Shown piece by piece: positions 16,251 to 25,557 of a DNA stretch of 64,000 nucleotides (position 1 is the first letter of the stretch; each line of letters begins with the position of its first letter). The translations under genes were made by a program, and so were the position numbers. Under the pieces are notes generated by a model. It saw only the letters and a program-made list of their open reading frames with translations, ran no database searches and was not told the DNA's origin. Source of the DNA: Hymenobacter siberiensis (GTDB lineage Bacteria; Bacteroidota; Bacteroidia; Cytophagales; Hymenobacteraceae); contig NZ_JAHLZZ010000001.1 of assembly GCF_018967845.1 (NCBI RefSeq), positions 4,092,001-4,156,000 on the forward strand. Direction: 5' to 3'.

Positions 16251-17329
16251 TTAATGGCTGAGAAAATACAGCTCCAGCCGCAGGCGGTTCTCGCTGCGCC
16301 TGGGGCCGCCCAGCACCACCCGCTCCGGGCTGGTAGGCGCGGCCGATGCCAGCAACACGCCATCGTTTTTGAGTGTGCGGTCGACCACCGCCTGGCAATA
16401 GGCAGTGATGGCGAAGTTGTAGGAGCCCGTTTCCAGACCGGTCAGCGTCGACACGCTATTCAGGTATGGAACGGCGACGGCCCCCACGGCCAGCCCCTGC
16501 TGATTGCCGCGCCCGGCCAGGTACGAAACCAGGCTGCCGGGCGGCGGCAGGTAGCGCGTGGTGGAGCCCGGTAGCGCTTCGAGCACCAGATGCGCCTGCA
16601 CAATGGTGATGCCGGAGCCAAAGGCGCGCAGGTTATTCAGGTACAGAATCTCGATTTTGGTCTACAGGCCCAGCGCGCCATCGATGTAGCTTTCCTGGGC
16701 GGCACGCGACACGTCGAGCGCCTGCAACGAAGTAGTGAGCGGCGTGAGGGGCGTGCCCGTGCCGTCGGTGGCTACCTGGTAGAAATGCTCGGCACCCGCA
16801 GCCAGGGCAAAGTCCTTCACAATGGCCGTAAGCGGGTCGAGGGGCAGGTGCGTGTACAGGCTCAGGGCGGCCCCGGCGGTACTCACCTGGCTGCGGAACA
16901 GGGCCGCGTCGTCGGCCGCATCGGGCTTCAGCACCAATACAAGGGAATCAAATACTTCGTCGGTAGTGGGCGCGCAGGCCGCCCGCTGGCCCACCCACAC
17001 AAAGCTGCGGGCCGTGATGGTGCCAAGGCGTGGGTCGTGGTAGTGCCCCACCAGCAGGTTATCGGTGATAGAATTGGCTATCAGTCGTGTAGCACCGTGG
17101 CCACCCGCACCGTCAGGGTGTCGACGTAGTAAGCCGTGCTGCCGGTGCTGGTGGCGGGCAAATCGAGCGCGATATTGCCCACCGGGTCGCAGGCGGTGGC
17201 GGCAGCGGCCACAGCCAGCAGCGCCAGCTGCAGCCCCCGCCGCCACCAGCCTGCCCCCGCCGGCCGGCCGGCGGCGAGCCCTTTCCCATAGGAAGTGCCC
17301 GCCTGGATAGCGGGGCGCTTAGTCCACAT
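16251..17329 (-). pseudogene. Broken DUF4270 lipoprotein gene
   Basis: Starts at ATG 17329, overlapping the kelch gene stop (ATGTGGACTAA). It has a lipoprotein signal (LALLAVAAAATACDPVG), then DUF4270 sequence: YYVDTLTVRVATVLHD, SITDNLLVGHYHDPRLG, later GITIVQAHLVLE, YLPPPGSLVSYL, FAITAYCQAVV and RLRLELYFLSH at the end. Two lesions are visible. A one-base loss near 17092 shifts ...VLHD out of frame, and an in-frame TAG at 16662-16664 (one step from CAG) splits the C-terminal half. DUF4270 proteins are surface lipoproteins of unknown role, commonly next to kelch lipoproteins as here. Confidence 0.82.
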
Positions 17330-18173
17330 CGGTAGCGGGCTCCAGTTTCCAGAGGTCGTCGTAGCGGATGCTGCCGCCCACGCGCAGCCCGACGTAGCCG
17401 TAGTCGCCCAGGCCAAAAGCTGCCGCCAGGGTGCGGAAGGCCCCGCTGAACTCGGTTTTCTGGTGCCAGCTGTCATCCGTGGGGCTGTAGGCCCAGCAAC
17501 TGAGTGACTGGGTGTCTTTGCTGCCCAGCGTGACGTAGCTGGTATTGGCAATGGTGAAGGCCACGCCGTAGGCCCGGGGCACGGCGCTGAAGTCAAAGCC
17601 GGTGCCGTTGGTAGTCGTGCCCTCCAGCTTGCGGTGCTCGGTCCAAGTTTCGGTGGTGGGGTTGTAGCTCCAGTTATCGGTCTGGTACGTGCCGTTGTCG
17701 AGGCCCGTGCAGATGTAGCCCTCATTGTTGGCCACAAACGCCACCGCTCCCAAGCGCTTGTTGCCACCGAAGCTGGGCTTCTGGGTCCACACGTCGGTGC
17801 TGGGGTCGTACTGCCAGAAGTCTTTCTTGTAGTTACCGTCGTAGCCGGTGCCCACGTAGCCTTTGTCGTTGGCGGCGAAGGCCACGGCCTGATAGCGCCC
17901 CACGCCCGGAAACGGCGCCAGCTGCTTCCAGGTATTGGTGCCGGGCACATACTGCCAGAAATTGGTGTACTTGTCGGTGCCATCGGTGCCGAGGCCCACG
18001 TAGGCCTTGCCGTCAATCACGAAGCTTACCGCACCGCTCCGGGCCAGGCCCTCAAACTGCGAGCGGCCATACCAGGCGCCAATGATGGAGGCGACATCCG
18101 TTGAGTCTTTTGTGCAGCTGTTCAGGCTGGCTAAAATCAGCAGCAATACTGCCAGTAATCGGGTTGTTTTCAT
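17319..18173 (-). CDS. Kelch-repeat lipoprotein
   Basis: 284 residues from ATG 18173 (MKTTRLLAVLL); the longer frame from 18281 would hide the signal. The lipobox LASLNSC predicts a lipid-anchored Cys at about residue 20. Five to six kelch blades follow, each with a pattern like AVSFVIDGKAYVGLG...NFWQYVPGTNTW. A surface beta-propeller is expected, ligand unknown. Translationally coupled to the DUF4270 gene, whose inactivation leaves this partner alone. Confidence 0.85.
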   Translation of the reverse strand: MKTTRLLAVLLLILASLNSCTKDSTDVASIIGAWYGRSQFEGLARSGAVSFVIDGKAYVGLGTDGTDKYTNFWQYVPGTNTWKQLAPFPGVGRYQAVAFAANDKGYVGTGYDGNYKKDFWQYDPSTDVWTQKPSFGGNKRLGAVAFVANNEGYICTGLDNGTYQTDNWSYNPTTETWTEHRKLEGTTTNGTGFDFSAVPRAYGVAFTIANTSYVTLGSKDTQSLSCWAYSPTDDSWHQKTEFSGAFRTLAAAFGLGDYGYVGLRVGGSIRYDDLWKLEPATDVD

Positions 18174-18382
18174 GGGAAGCTGAATGGTGATTTGTGCCTG
18201 TAGAAGGCTGGCCACACCATTTCCGGTTGCAGGCCCCCTTTCCCCGGATGCCTTATTTTCTCCCAAACCAGGGGTTTCCACCTCCTAACGGGCCACTATC
18301 ATCGCCCAGCCCGTAGCTTTCATTGGTCACCGATGTCTTTTCAGGCTCCACTCCTTTCCTTTAACCAGCCTTCCCTCTGATT

Positions 18383-18805
18383 ATGGCTTCCTGGATTCCC
18401 TACGCCCTGCTTTCGGCCCTGTTTGCGGCCCTCACCGCCATTTTTGCCAAAATTGGCATCAAGGGTGTCGATTCGGATTTGGCGACGGCCATCCGCACGG
18501 TGGTGATTTTGCTGCTGGCCTGGGGCATTGCCATGGCGCGCGGGGCCACGGCAGGGCTGCCGGCCCTCACGGGGCGCACCTGGCTGTTTCTGGTGCTGTC
18601 GGGCGTAGCTACGGGGGCATCGTGGCTGTGCTATTTCCGGGCTTTGAAATTGGGGCCGGTAACGAAGGTAGCCCCGGTCGATAAGCTAAGTGTGGCGCTG
18701 GCCATGCTACTGGCAGTGGCCTTTTTGGGCGAAACCATCAGCCTGAAAGGTGCCCTCGGCGCCGGGCTGATTCTGGCCGGCACCGTGGTGCTGGTGTGGG
18801 CATAA
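18383..18805 (+). CDS. Single-EamA-domain transporter (half-size DMT)
   Basis: 140 residues with four to five membrane helices making one EamA repeat (ALLSALFAALTAIFAKIGIKGVDSDLATAIRT at the start, APVDKLSVALAMLLAVAFLGE at the end). Full drug/metabolite transporters have two such repeats, so this form presumably works as a dimer. Substrate unknown. Followed by a strong terminator. Confidence 0.85.
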   Translation: MASWIPYALLSALFAALTAIFAKIGIKGVDSDLATAIRTVVILLLAWGIAMARGATAGLPALTGRTWLFLVLSGVATGASWLCYFRALKLGPVTKVAPVDKLSVALAMLLAVAFLGETISLKGALGAGLILAGTVVLVWA

Positions 18806-18872
18806 GCATCACCGATTAATGAAAATAAGCTGAGTAGCAAGCGCTTATTCAGACATCACAAAGTACAATGAT

Positions 18873-18903
18873 GCCCCCTGCATTTGCACTGCAGGGGGCT
18901 TTT
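18873..18903 (+). terminator. Rho-independent terminator of the EamA gene
   Basis: Perfect 10-bp stem GCCCCCTGCA/TGCAGGGGGC with a 7-nt loop and TTTT. Confidence 0.85.
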
Positions 18904-19145
18904 CCGCATCTAATACATCCGTAAATACTAAAATCAATAAGCTGTTTTCAAGAGAGCTTAAAAATTGCATCTTTTTTTATAATGCGTACCATTTTTACTT
19001 CATTTACGTATTTTAATTATAATTGAGCGCCATGAAAAAGATTATCACCTGTTAGAGTTGTTTCGAAGCAAAAAGCCTTGATAATCAATTAATTATGTCA
19101 ACAATAAAAACCGACAAAAATTGCAAAGAGAATGTCTAAGCCACA

Positions 19146-20501
19146 TTGCCAATAAAATTAGCGCGATTTCATGCCTGTAATAGGCTGATTTTAAGCACAA
19201 ACATTACGCAACAAGTCTATTTATTACTGACCATTATGCTACTGCTTGGACGGGCTTTCAGTAGCCAAGCCCAGTGCACGTTCACGGCTGTGAAAGACGG
19301 CGATTTCTACGACCCTACTACCTGGCAGGCGTCCAGCTCAAAATGCACCGGCACGGCCCCCGTTTCCAATAGCGACGCCACCATTGTCATCAACGGCTTT
19401 GGAGTGGTGCTGAATGGAGACTACGCCGTGGCTAAAAACGGCTCTATTTCCCTGCTGGACGGCGGTTCGCTGATTGGCGGGGCCAATCTGACGCTGGGCG
19501 ATGGCAGCGGCGGCCCCACCGATACCAACCTCCTGGTGAGCGCGGGCAGTACCCTGAGCGTAGCCCAGCTGACGGTGGACAAGGCCCGGGTGATGGTGAT
19601 GGCGCAGGGCACGGCGACCACCCCCACCCTACTCAGAACCGACTGCAACTTGATACTGGTAAACTCCGACATCATTGACAATAGCCGGGTGGTTATCAAC
19701 GGCAGCATCGACCTGACCCGGGGCGGGGCCAATAATACGCTGTGTGGCACGGGCAGCTTACGCATTGGCGGCTGCGTATTTGGCAATAACGGAGCCTTCA
19801 AAAAGCTGGCTGCCAACTGCGCCTCCTCCCTCGTCACCGTGTGCGCCCTGCGCCTGACCACTGGCTGCCCCGGCCCCATCGATGCCACCAACAATTCGGA
19901 GCTGGAATGCCAGAGCCTGGCGGTGTGCACCGGCCCGCTCCCCGTCGAGCTGGTGATATTTACGGCCACCGTAACCGGGCGGCAGGGTGTGGCCCTGCAC
20001 TGGGTTACGGCCTCGGAGAAAAACAGCAAGGAGTTCGTGATTGAGCGCTCGGCCGATGGCAAAAACTTCAACGCGCTGCACACGATGGCGGCCGCCGGCA
20101 GCACGCAGGCCCGTACTACCTACGACTACACCGACGAGCAGCCGCTCTTCGGCGCCAGCTATTACCGCCTTCGCCAGGTCGATTTCGATGGCACCACGGC
20201 CTACTCGCCGGTGCAGGTGGTGCGCCCGGGCAGCGCCAACGCCGAGGGGCTAGCCGTGTACCCCGGCAGCCAGGCCCACCAGTGGGTGGTGAGCACCAGC
20301 CTGCCCGCCGAAGTGCTGGCTACCGGCCCAGCTACCGTGCGCGTATTCGATGCCCTGGGCCGCAGCCAGCAGATGACCTGCACGCCCCAAGCCGGCCAGC
20401 CCGGCCGCTGGCTGCTCAACCTGCGCACGCTGCCCACGGGCATCTACATTGTGCGGCTGGTATCGGCGGCGGGCTCGTTCAGCCAGCGCATTACGCAGTA
20501 G
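19146..20501 (+). CDS. Secreted T9SS-sorted protein
   Basis: 451 residues if read from TTG 19146. A hydrophobic leader (VYLLLTIMLLLGRAFSSQAQ, about 24-43) is followed by a Cys-containing beta-helix-like region with short repeated strands (GSISLLDGGSLIGGANLTLGDGS). After this come the PLPVELVIFTAT...GVALHWVTASEKNSKEFVIERSADGKNF module common in T9SS cargo, and a C-terminal sorting domain (about 370-451) ending GIYIVRLVSAAGSFSQRITQ. The start is uncertain: ATG 19236 shortens the leader. The 240 bp upstream are strikingly AT-rich, probably regulatory. Confidence 0.8.
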   Translation: MPIKLARFHACNRLILSTNITQQVYLLLTIMLLLGRAFSSQAQCTFTAVKDGDFYDPTTWQASSSKCTGTAPVSNSDATIVINGFGVVLNGDYAVAKNGSISLLDGGSLIGGANLTLGDGSGGPTDTNLLVSAGSTLSVAQLTVDKARVMVMAQGTATTPTLLRTDCNLILVNSDIIDNSRVVINGSIDLTRGGANNTLCGTGSLRIGGCVFGNNGAFKKLAANCASSLVTVCALRLTTGCPGPIDATNNSELECQSLAVCTGPLPVELVIFTATVTGRQGVALHWVTASEKNSKEFVIERSADGKNFNALHTMAAAGSTQARTTYDYTDEQPLFGASYYRLRQVDFDGTTAYSPVQVVRPGSANAEGLAVYPGSQAHQWVVSTSLPAEVLATGPATVRVFDALGRSQQMTCTPQAGQPGRWLLNLRTLPTGIYIVRLVSAAGSFSQRITQ

Positions 20502-20560
20502 CTACAATCCGGGCAATTAGTTGACCATGGGCCGCCTGAGCTTTCGAGCGCGGGCGGCCT

Positions 20561-22798
20561 TTAGGGTTTAGCCCAGCGCCACGTCAGCGACACGTTGAAC
20601 ACGCGGCCTTCGACAGGCGCCCACAGCTCGCGGAAAACCGGGTTGTCCAGCGGAGCGAGCACTACTTTTTCCTGGCGCGTCTGGCGGTAGTCGAACAGGT
20701 TTTCGCCATTCAGAGCCAACGTAAAATTGCCCGCGTGGTAGCGCAGCAGCGCGGCAAACAGCGGGTAGCCGGGCGTGGTATGCCCATCGGACAGGTATTG
20801 CTGGCCAATATAGGAGGCTTCGAGGCCGGCACTGAGCGCATCGGTGAACTCCACCAACCCTACGGCCGCAAACTTGTGCCGGGCGGCCAGCGGCAGGTGC
20901 GGGTTCAGAGCATCGTACTGCCGGCGGGCATCGGTGAAAACGTAGCCGAGGTAGAGCTCGGTCTCGTCGGCCCGCAGGCGCACGTAGGTTTCGAGGCCGC
21001 GCGTGGAGAGCGGAGCCGCGGCATTCTGCCAGGTAAGGTAATTGGCCTGAAATGGCCCCGTAAAACCCAGCCCATTCAGCACCAACGGGTTGCCGAGGCG
21101 CGTGAAGAAAAATGACTGATTCACGCTCAGCACCAGCGGCTCGTCGAAGCCGTCGAAGGTGCGCTGGTAGTTCACGTCGCCGTTCAGGCCAAAGGAAGTT
21201 TCGGCGCTCACGCCTTGTAGCGCCTTTACCAAGTGATAATTTCGCTCGTCGAGGCTGTTGATGTAGGGCACCGGGGCGCGGTAGCCCAGGCCGGCGTTGA
21301 GGCGGGCCGTCACGGCCGGGCTGGCTTTGTAGAGCAGGGCCAGCCGGGGCAGTACAAAGGTCCCATACTGGTTATGGTGGTCGAGGCGCAGGCCGGCTTG
21401 CAGGCTCAGGCGCGGCAGTACGCGCCAGTCATCCTGGACAAACGCGCCCAGCGTGTGGTAGGTGTAGGGGCTGCGCAGCGGCGTGGCGCTGCGGTTGAAG
21501 GAGGCCAGCTGCTCGCCGTTGGCGTTCAGGCCCACTACCAGGGTGTGGCGCGGGCCGGCCGCGTGCAGGTAGCTGGCCTCGGTGTAGTAGGTGGTCTGGT
21601 AGGCGGTGAAAGCATTGGAATTGGTGTTCACGTCGCGGATAAAATCCGTGATGGTGCCCTTGACGGTGAGACGGCCGCCGGCCAGGCTGTCGTTGGTATA
21701 CAGCAGGTCGGCGGTGTTGCGCAGGCTGGTATTATCGATGTAGAATGTGTGGCCGCCCACCGGGTCGTAGCCCTTTTGCAGTACCACAATATCGCCGGCC
21801 CGGCGATTTTCCAGCATACCGGTGTAGCCCAGCGCCACCTGGCTATGGGTGTTGGGATAGAAAAACAGGCGCGGGTGCAGGTTGAAGCTATGCACCCGGG
21901 GCACGTCCACGAAGCCGTCGCCGTCCACGTCTTTTTCCTTTTGATTGACGAGCCCCGCAAAGACCGAGTAGCCCCAGCGCCGCCCACGCCGAGCCGCGAA
22001 CCCGTTCAAATCCGTCTCGCGCAACGTGGTCTGGTTGAAGCTGGCGGCGTACTGCGGCGTGCCCAGCGTGGGCGTTTTACTCACCAGGTTCACCAGCCCG
22101 GCAATGGCCCCGCCACCATACAGCGTCGAATTCGAGCCCTTGATTAATTCCACCTGCCGCAAATCGAGCGGCGGTACCGTGAGCAGCCCAAACGAGCCCG
22201 CGAAGCCGCCGTACAGCGGCAGACCGTCGCGCAAAATCTGAGTGTACTGCCCCGGCAGGCCCTGCAGGCGCAAATCCAGGTTGCCGGTGGTGGGCGAAGT
22301 GGGCTGAATCTGGGTGCCCGCGATATCGCCAAACAAGCTGGCAATGCTGGCCGGCCTGATGCTGCTTTCCTCCTCCATCTCCTCGGCCCCCAGCACCTCC
22401 ACGCGGGTGGGCAGGTCCTCGATGCGCGAGTTGGTGCGGGTAGCCGTTACCAGCACTTCCTGCTCAATCGCCACGCCGCCCGGGGCCAGCAGCAGCAGCA
22501 GCCCCGCCCCTGCCGCCGGGGCCACCACGAAGCGCGTCCGGTAGCCCAATACGCTGATGCGCAGGAGTTTGCCGGCTGCTGGGGCGGGCGTGAGCACGGC
22601 CATCCCCGTAGCATCGGTGGCCGCCCCCACGCCCGTGCCCGGCACCACCACGCTGGCCCCAATCAGGGGCTCGTGGCGTAGCGAGTCGCGCACCTGCACG
22701 CGCAGGGCCTGGGCGTAGCTGACCGTGGGCACCCCCGCCGCAACCAGCACCGCCAGCCAACAGCTACTAAACCACCAAAACGAAAATCGAGAAAACAT
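20561..22798 (-). CDS. TonB-dependent outer-membrane receptor
   Basis: 745 residues. Signal peptide to about residue 29, then a carboxypeptidase-regulatory-like domain (RVQVRDSLRHEPLIGASVVVPGTG, 30-110), a plug domain (110-225; VLVTATRTNSRIEDLPTRVEVL and VELIKGSNSTLYGGGAIAGLVNLVSK), and a 22-strand-type barrel ending in aromatic-rich strands (NVSLTWRWAKP). It imports a siderophore, cobalamin, metal or similar ligand using TonB energy. Without linked transport genes the ligand is unknown; the FecA/CirA-like plug is compatible with an iron or metal complex. Confidence 0.9.
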   Translation of the reverse strand: MFSRFSFWWFSSCWLAVLVAAGVPTVSYAQALRVQVRDSLRHEPLIGASVVVPGTGVGAATDATGMAVLTPAPAAGKLLRISVLGYRTRFVVAPAAGAGLLLLLAPGGVAIEQEVLVTATRTNSRIEDLPTRVEVLGAEEMEEESSIRPASIASLFGDIAGTQIQPTSPTTGNLDLRLQGLPGQYTQILRDGLPLYGGFAGSFGLLTVPPLDLRQVELIKGSNSTLYGGGAIAGLVNLVSKTPTLGTPQYAASFNQTTLRETDLNGFAARRGRRWGYSVFAGLVNQKEKDVDGDGFVDVPRVHSFNLHPRLFFYPNTHSQVALGYTGMLENRRAGDIVVLQKGYDPVGGHTFYIDNTSLRNTADLLYTNDSLAGGRLTVKGTITDFIRDVNTNSNAFTAYQTTYYTEASYLHAAGPRHTLVVGLNANGEQLASFNRSATPLRSPYTYHTLGAFVQDDWRVLPRLSLQAGLRLDHHNQYGTFVLPRLALLYKASPAVTARLNAGLGYRAPVPYINSLDERNYHLVKALQGVSAETSFGLNGDVNYQRTFDGFDEPLVLSVNQSFFFTRLGNPLVLNGLGFTGPFQANYLTWQNAAAPLSTRGLETYVRLRADETELYLGYVFTDARRQYDALNPHLPLAARHKFAAVGLVEFTDALSAGLEASYIGQQYLSDGHTTPGYPLFAALLRYHAGNFTLALNGENLFDYRQTRQEKVVLAPLDNPVFRELWAPVEGRVFNVSLTWRWAKP

Positions 22799-22960
22799 AC
22801 CAGAAGTAACTGCAGAATAATCTGTAAAACTACAGTGCGCTACTGCGCTAATTCTGTGCAGAATCTGTGGCTACACGGCCAAGCAAGCAGCTCCGGCACG
22901 TTTCCGCACCAGAGCTGCTCAGGAATTCACCAATAATACCGCCGGCTCGTCGCCAGCAGG

Positions 22961-23056
22961 TTTTCACTACTTATTTGAACAGCTCGCTCCGGCGGAGATG
23001 GCGGCATCCACGAACTCCTGTTCGAGTTTTCACTACTTATTTGAACAGCTCGCTCC
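22961..23056. repeat. Direct duplication of the argH 3' end
   Basis: A 30-bp sequence containing the last codons and stop of argH (23027-23056) is repeated exactly at 22961-22990, 66 bp downstream of the first in argH orientation. Confidence 0.85.
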
Positions 23057-24338
23057 CCTCCTTCCACCGCGCCACTTTGGCCGCGATTTCTGCTAGTCCC
23101 AAATTATGAATGCTCCCCAGATGGGTGGTCTGAAACTCGCGGTGCGGCACGTAGCTGCCATCCTCCACGCTGCGCCCCACCTGCTGGTACGCATCGCGAA
23201 ACGGCACACCGGCGATAATTAATTGATTGATATTCTCGACCGAAAATATCGGGTCGTATTTCGCCTGCTCAATCACGCCCTCTTTAATCTTGATTTCGGG
23301 CAGCGCAAACAAAAGCATATCCAGCAGGTCGGCAAACTGCATCATCGGCCCGAACAGCAGCTCCTTCAGCAGTTGGAAGTCGCGGTGGTAGCCGCTGGGC
23401 AGGTTACTGGTGGCCAGGATAATGTCGTTAGGCAGCGCCTGCAGGCGGTTGGCATGGCCGCGCACCAGCTCAAACACGTCAGGGTTTTTCTTGTGTGGCA
23501 TGATGCTCGAACCCGTCGTGAATTCCTTGGGCAGGTTCACAAAGCCCAAATCCTGGCTGTTATACAGCACCAAATCATACGCCAGCTTGCCCAGTGTGCC
23601 GGCCGCGCCCGCAATGGCAAAGGCCAGTGTTTTCTCGGTTTTGCCGCGCAGCATCTGCGCGCCCACGCTGCTCACGGCCACGCTGCCAAAACCCATTTCC
23701 CGAGTCGTCATTTCGCGGTCAATCGGGAAGCTGCTGCCAAAGCCCGCGCCCGAGCCCAGCGGGTTCTGGTCGGCCACTTTGTGGGCCGCCTCAAACAGCG
23801 CCAAATCCAACAGCAAATGCTCGGCATAAGCCGAAAACCACAGCCCGAAGCTGCTCGGCATTGCCGCCTGAAAGTGCGTGTAACCCGGCAGCAGGTCGTT
23901 TTTGTGGGCTTCGGCCTTTTGCAGCAGCACTTCCACCAAGGCCACTATTTTGGCCGAAATCTGCTCGGCATAATCCTTCAGGAAAAGCTGGATAGCCGTC
24001 AAAACCTGGTCATTCCGCGAGCGGGCGGTGTGAATTTTCTTGCCCGCATCACCGAATTTCTCGGTTAGGTAAGATTCAATCTTGGAATGCACGTCCTCAA
24101 AGTCATCCTCAATCTGAAACGTGCCGGCGGCCACCTGCGCCAGCAGCTCATCGAGCCCGATAATAAGCTCCTGCCGTTCCGCTTCCGAAATCATGCCCAC
24201 TTTAGCCAGCATATTGGCCTGGGCTTTCGAGGCCAGCATATCGAACGGCGCGAGGTATATATCCAGCACCCGGTCCTGGCCCACCGTGAATTTTTCGATG
24301 GTATCGTTTACCGAAAACCCTTTTTCCCAAATTTTCAT
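23037..24338 (-). CDS. argH: Argininosuccinate lyase
   Basis: Last step of arginine synthesis: argininosuccinate to arginine and fumarate. 433 residues, a usual length. The fumarase/aspartase superfamily signature GSSIMPHKKNPD is at 276-287. TARSRNDQ (105-111) and GYTHFQAAMPSSFG carry substrate residues and the catalytic His. It is the last gene of the leftward argB-argE-argH set, separated from argE by 150 bp that hold a palindromic repeat, so part of its expression may depend on reading through that structure. The 3' end is flanked by its own short duplication. Confidence 0.95.
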   Translation of the reverse strand: MKIWEKGFSVNDTIEKFTVGQDRVLDIYLAPFDMLASKAQANMLAKVGMISEAERQELIIGLDELLAQVAAGTFQIEDDFEDVHSKIESYLTEKFGDAGKKIHTARSRNDQVLTAIQLFLKDYAEQISAKIVALVEVLLQKAEAHKNDLLPGYTHFQAAMPSSFGLWFSAYAEHLLLDLALFEAAHKVADQNPLGSGAGFGSSFPIDREMTTREMGFGSVAVSSVGAQMLRGKTEKTLAFAIAGAAGTLGKLAYDLVLYNSQDLGFVNLPKEFTTGSSIMPHKKNPDVFELVRGHANRLQALPNDIILATSNLPSGYHRDFQLLKELLFGPMMQFADLLDMLLFALPEIKIKEGVIEQAKYDPIFSVENINQLIIAGVPFRDAYQQVGRSVEDGSYVPHREFQTTHLGSIHNLGLAEIAAKVARWKEGSELFK

Positions 24339-24367
24339 AGTGCGCTATTCTCTAAATTCATGTAGAA

Positions 24368-24467
24368 CGTCATGCTGAGCTTGTCGAAGCATCTCTACCG
24401 CGCAGAGTAAACCCTGCTGATTGGATTACTTGCGCAGTAGAGATGCTTCGGCAAGCTCAGCATGACG
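24368..24467. repeat. Palindromic repeat, GTCATGCTGAGC...GAAGCATCT family
   Basis: Arms 24368-24396 and 24439-24467 match at 28 of 29 bases around a 42-bp spacer; pairing continues imperfectly inward. It lies between argE and argH inside the leftward operon. Confidence 0.9.
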
Positions 24468-24489
24468 ATTTGGTTTTGTTCAACCTATT

Positions 24490-25557
24490 TTAAAACCTGA
24501 AACCCTCCAGCAATTCAATATAATCCCGAATTCCCGCTCGAATCTCGCTCACCAAGATAAACTCGTCCGGCGTGTGCGAGCGGGCACTTTCGCCGGGCCC
24601 CATTTTCAGCGTTTCAAACGGCATCATCGACTGGTCCGACAGCGTCGGCGAGCCATAAGTCATCTTACCCATCGCCAACCCCTTCTGAATTAGCGGATGA
24701 TTTTCACTGATGCATGAGGAATTTAAATGCGTGGAGCGCGGCACAATTTCCGACTGCAATTTCTCCCGCAGGAAATCAACAATTTCCTGGTTCTGGTACA
24801 ACTCATTCGTTCGCACGTCGATTACGAACTGGCACCTATCCGGCACCACATTGTGCTGCGTACCGGCGCTAATTTGCGTCACCGTCATTTTCACCGGCCC
24901 CAGCAGCGGCGACACATCAGGAAACGGAAAGCCCCGCAGCCACTGAATATCATCCAACGCTTTGTAGAGGGCATTCTCACCTTCCTCGCGGGCGGCGTGG
25001 CCGGTTTTACCATTGGTAGTACAGTCCAGCACAATCAGACCCTTTTCGGCGATTGCCAGATTCATCCCTGTGGGCTCACCCACAATTCCCAGGTCAATTT
25101 TCCCTAATTCCAGCAGCACGCTACGGATGCCATTGGCACCCGAAATCTCCTCCTCGGCGGTGATGGCACATATCAGATTAAAGGCATTCGATTTATTCTG
25201 AAAATAAAGGAATGTCGCCAGCAAACTCACGGCCGAAGCGCCCGCATCATTACTACCCAAACCGGTTAATTTATTCCCGTTCAGAGCTGCGCCAAATGGG
25301 TCGGCCGTCCAGCCCGCACCGGGCTTCACCGTGTCGTGGTGCGAGTTGAGTAATACCGTTGGTTTGCTCGCGTCAAAATGCGCCGAAACGGCCCATACGT
25401 TATTCTGCTGCCGCTTCGCTGCTACTCCGTGCGCCAATAGAAACTCCTGAATTAGCGTGGCAGTGCCAGCCTCTTCGCGGGAGAAAGAGGGTGTTTTTAT
25501 GAGCCGGATTAATAAATCAACGGCATCATTGTTCAGTTGCTCAATTAATTCAGCCAT
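24490..25557 (-). CDS. argE: M20-family N-acyl-citrulline/ornithine deacylase
   Basis: 355-residue di-zinc aminoacylase of the M20 family. Metal and catalytic residues are visible in NSHHDTVKP (His73/74, Asp75), GLGSNDAGASA (bridging Asp104) and TAEEEISG (catalytic Glu135, ligand Glu136); GIVGEPTGM is also typical. With an ArgF'-type transcarbamylase in the same cluster, the expected substrate is N-acylcitrulline rather than acylornithine, giving citrulline for ArgG. It overlaps the argB stop by 13 bp, implying coupled translation. Confidence 0.9.
   Translation of the reverse strand: MAELIEQLNNDAVDLLIRLIKTPSFSREEAGTATLIQEFLLAHGVAAKRQQNNVWAVSAHFDASKPTVLLNSHHDTVKPGAGWTADPFGAALNGNKLTGLGSNDAGASAVSLLATFLYFQNKSNAFNLICAITAEEEISGANGIRSVLLELGKIDLGIVGEPTGMNLAIAEKGLIVLDCTTNGKTGHAAREEGENALYKALDDIQWLRGFPFPDVSPLLGPVKMTVTQISAGTQHNVVPDRCQFVIDVRTNELYQNQEIVDFLREKLQSEIVPRSTHLNSSCISENHPLIQKGLAMGKMTYGSPTLSDQSMMPFETLKMGPGESARSHTPDEFILVSEIRAGIRDYIELLEGFRF

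Noticed and set aside
23594..23995. Plus-strand frames opposite argH
   Set aside because: Antisense shadows of a strongly conserved gene.
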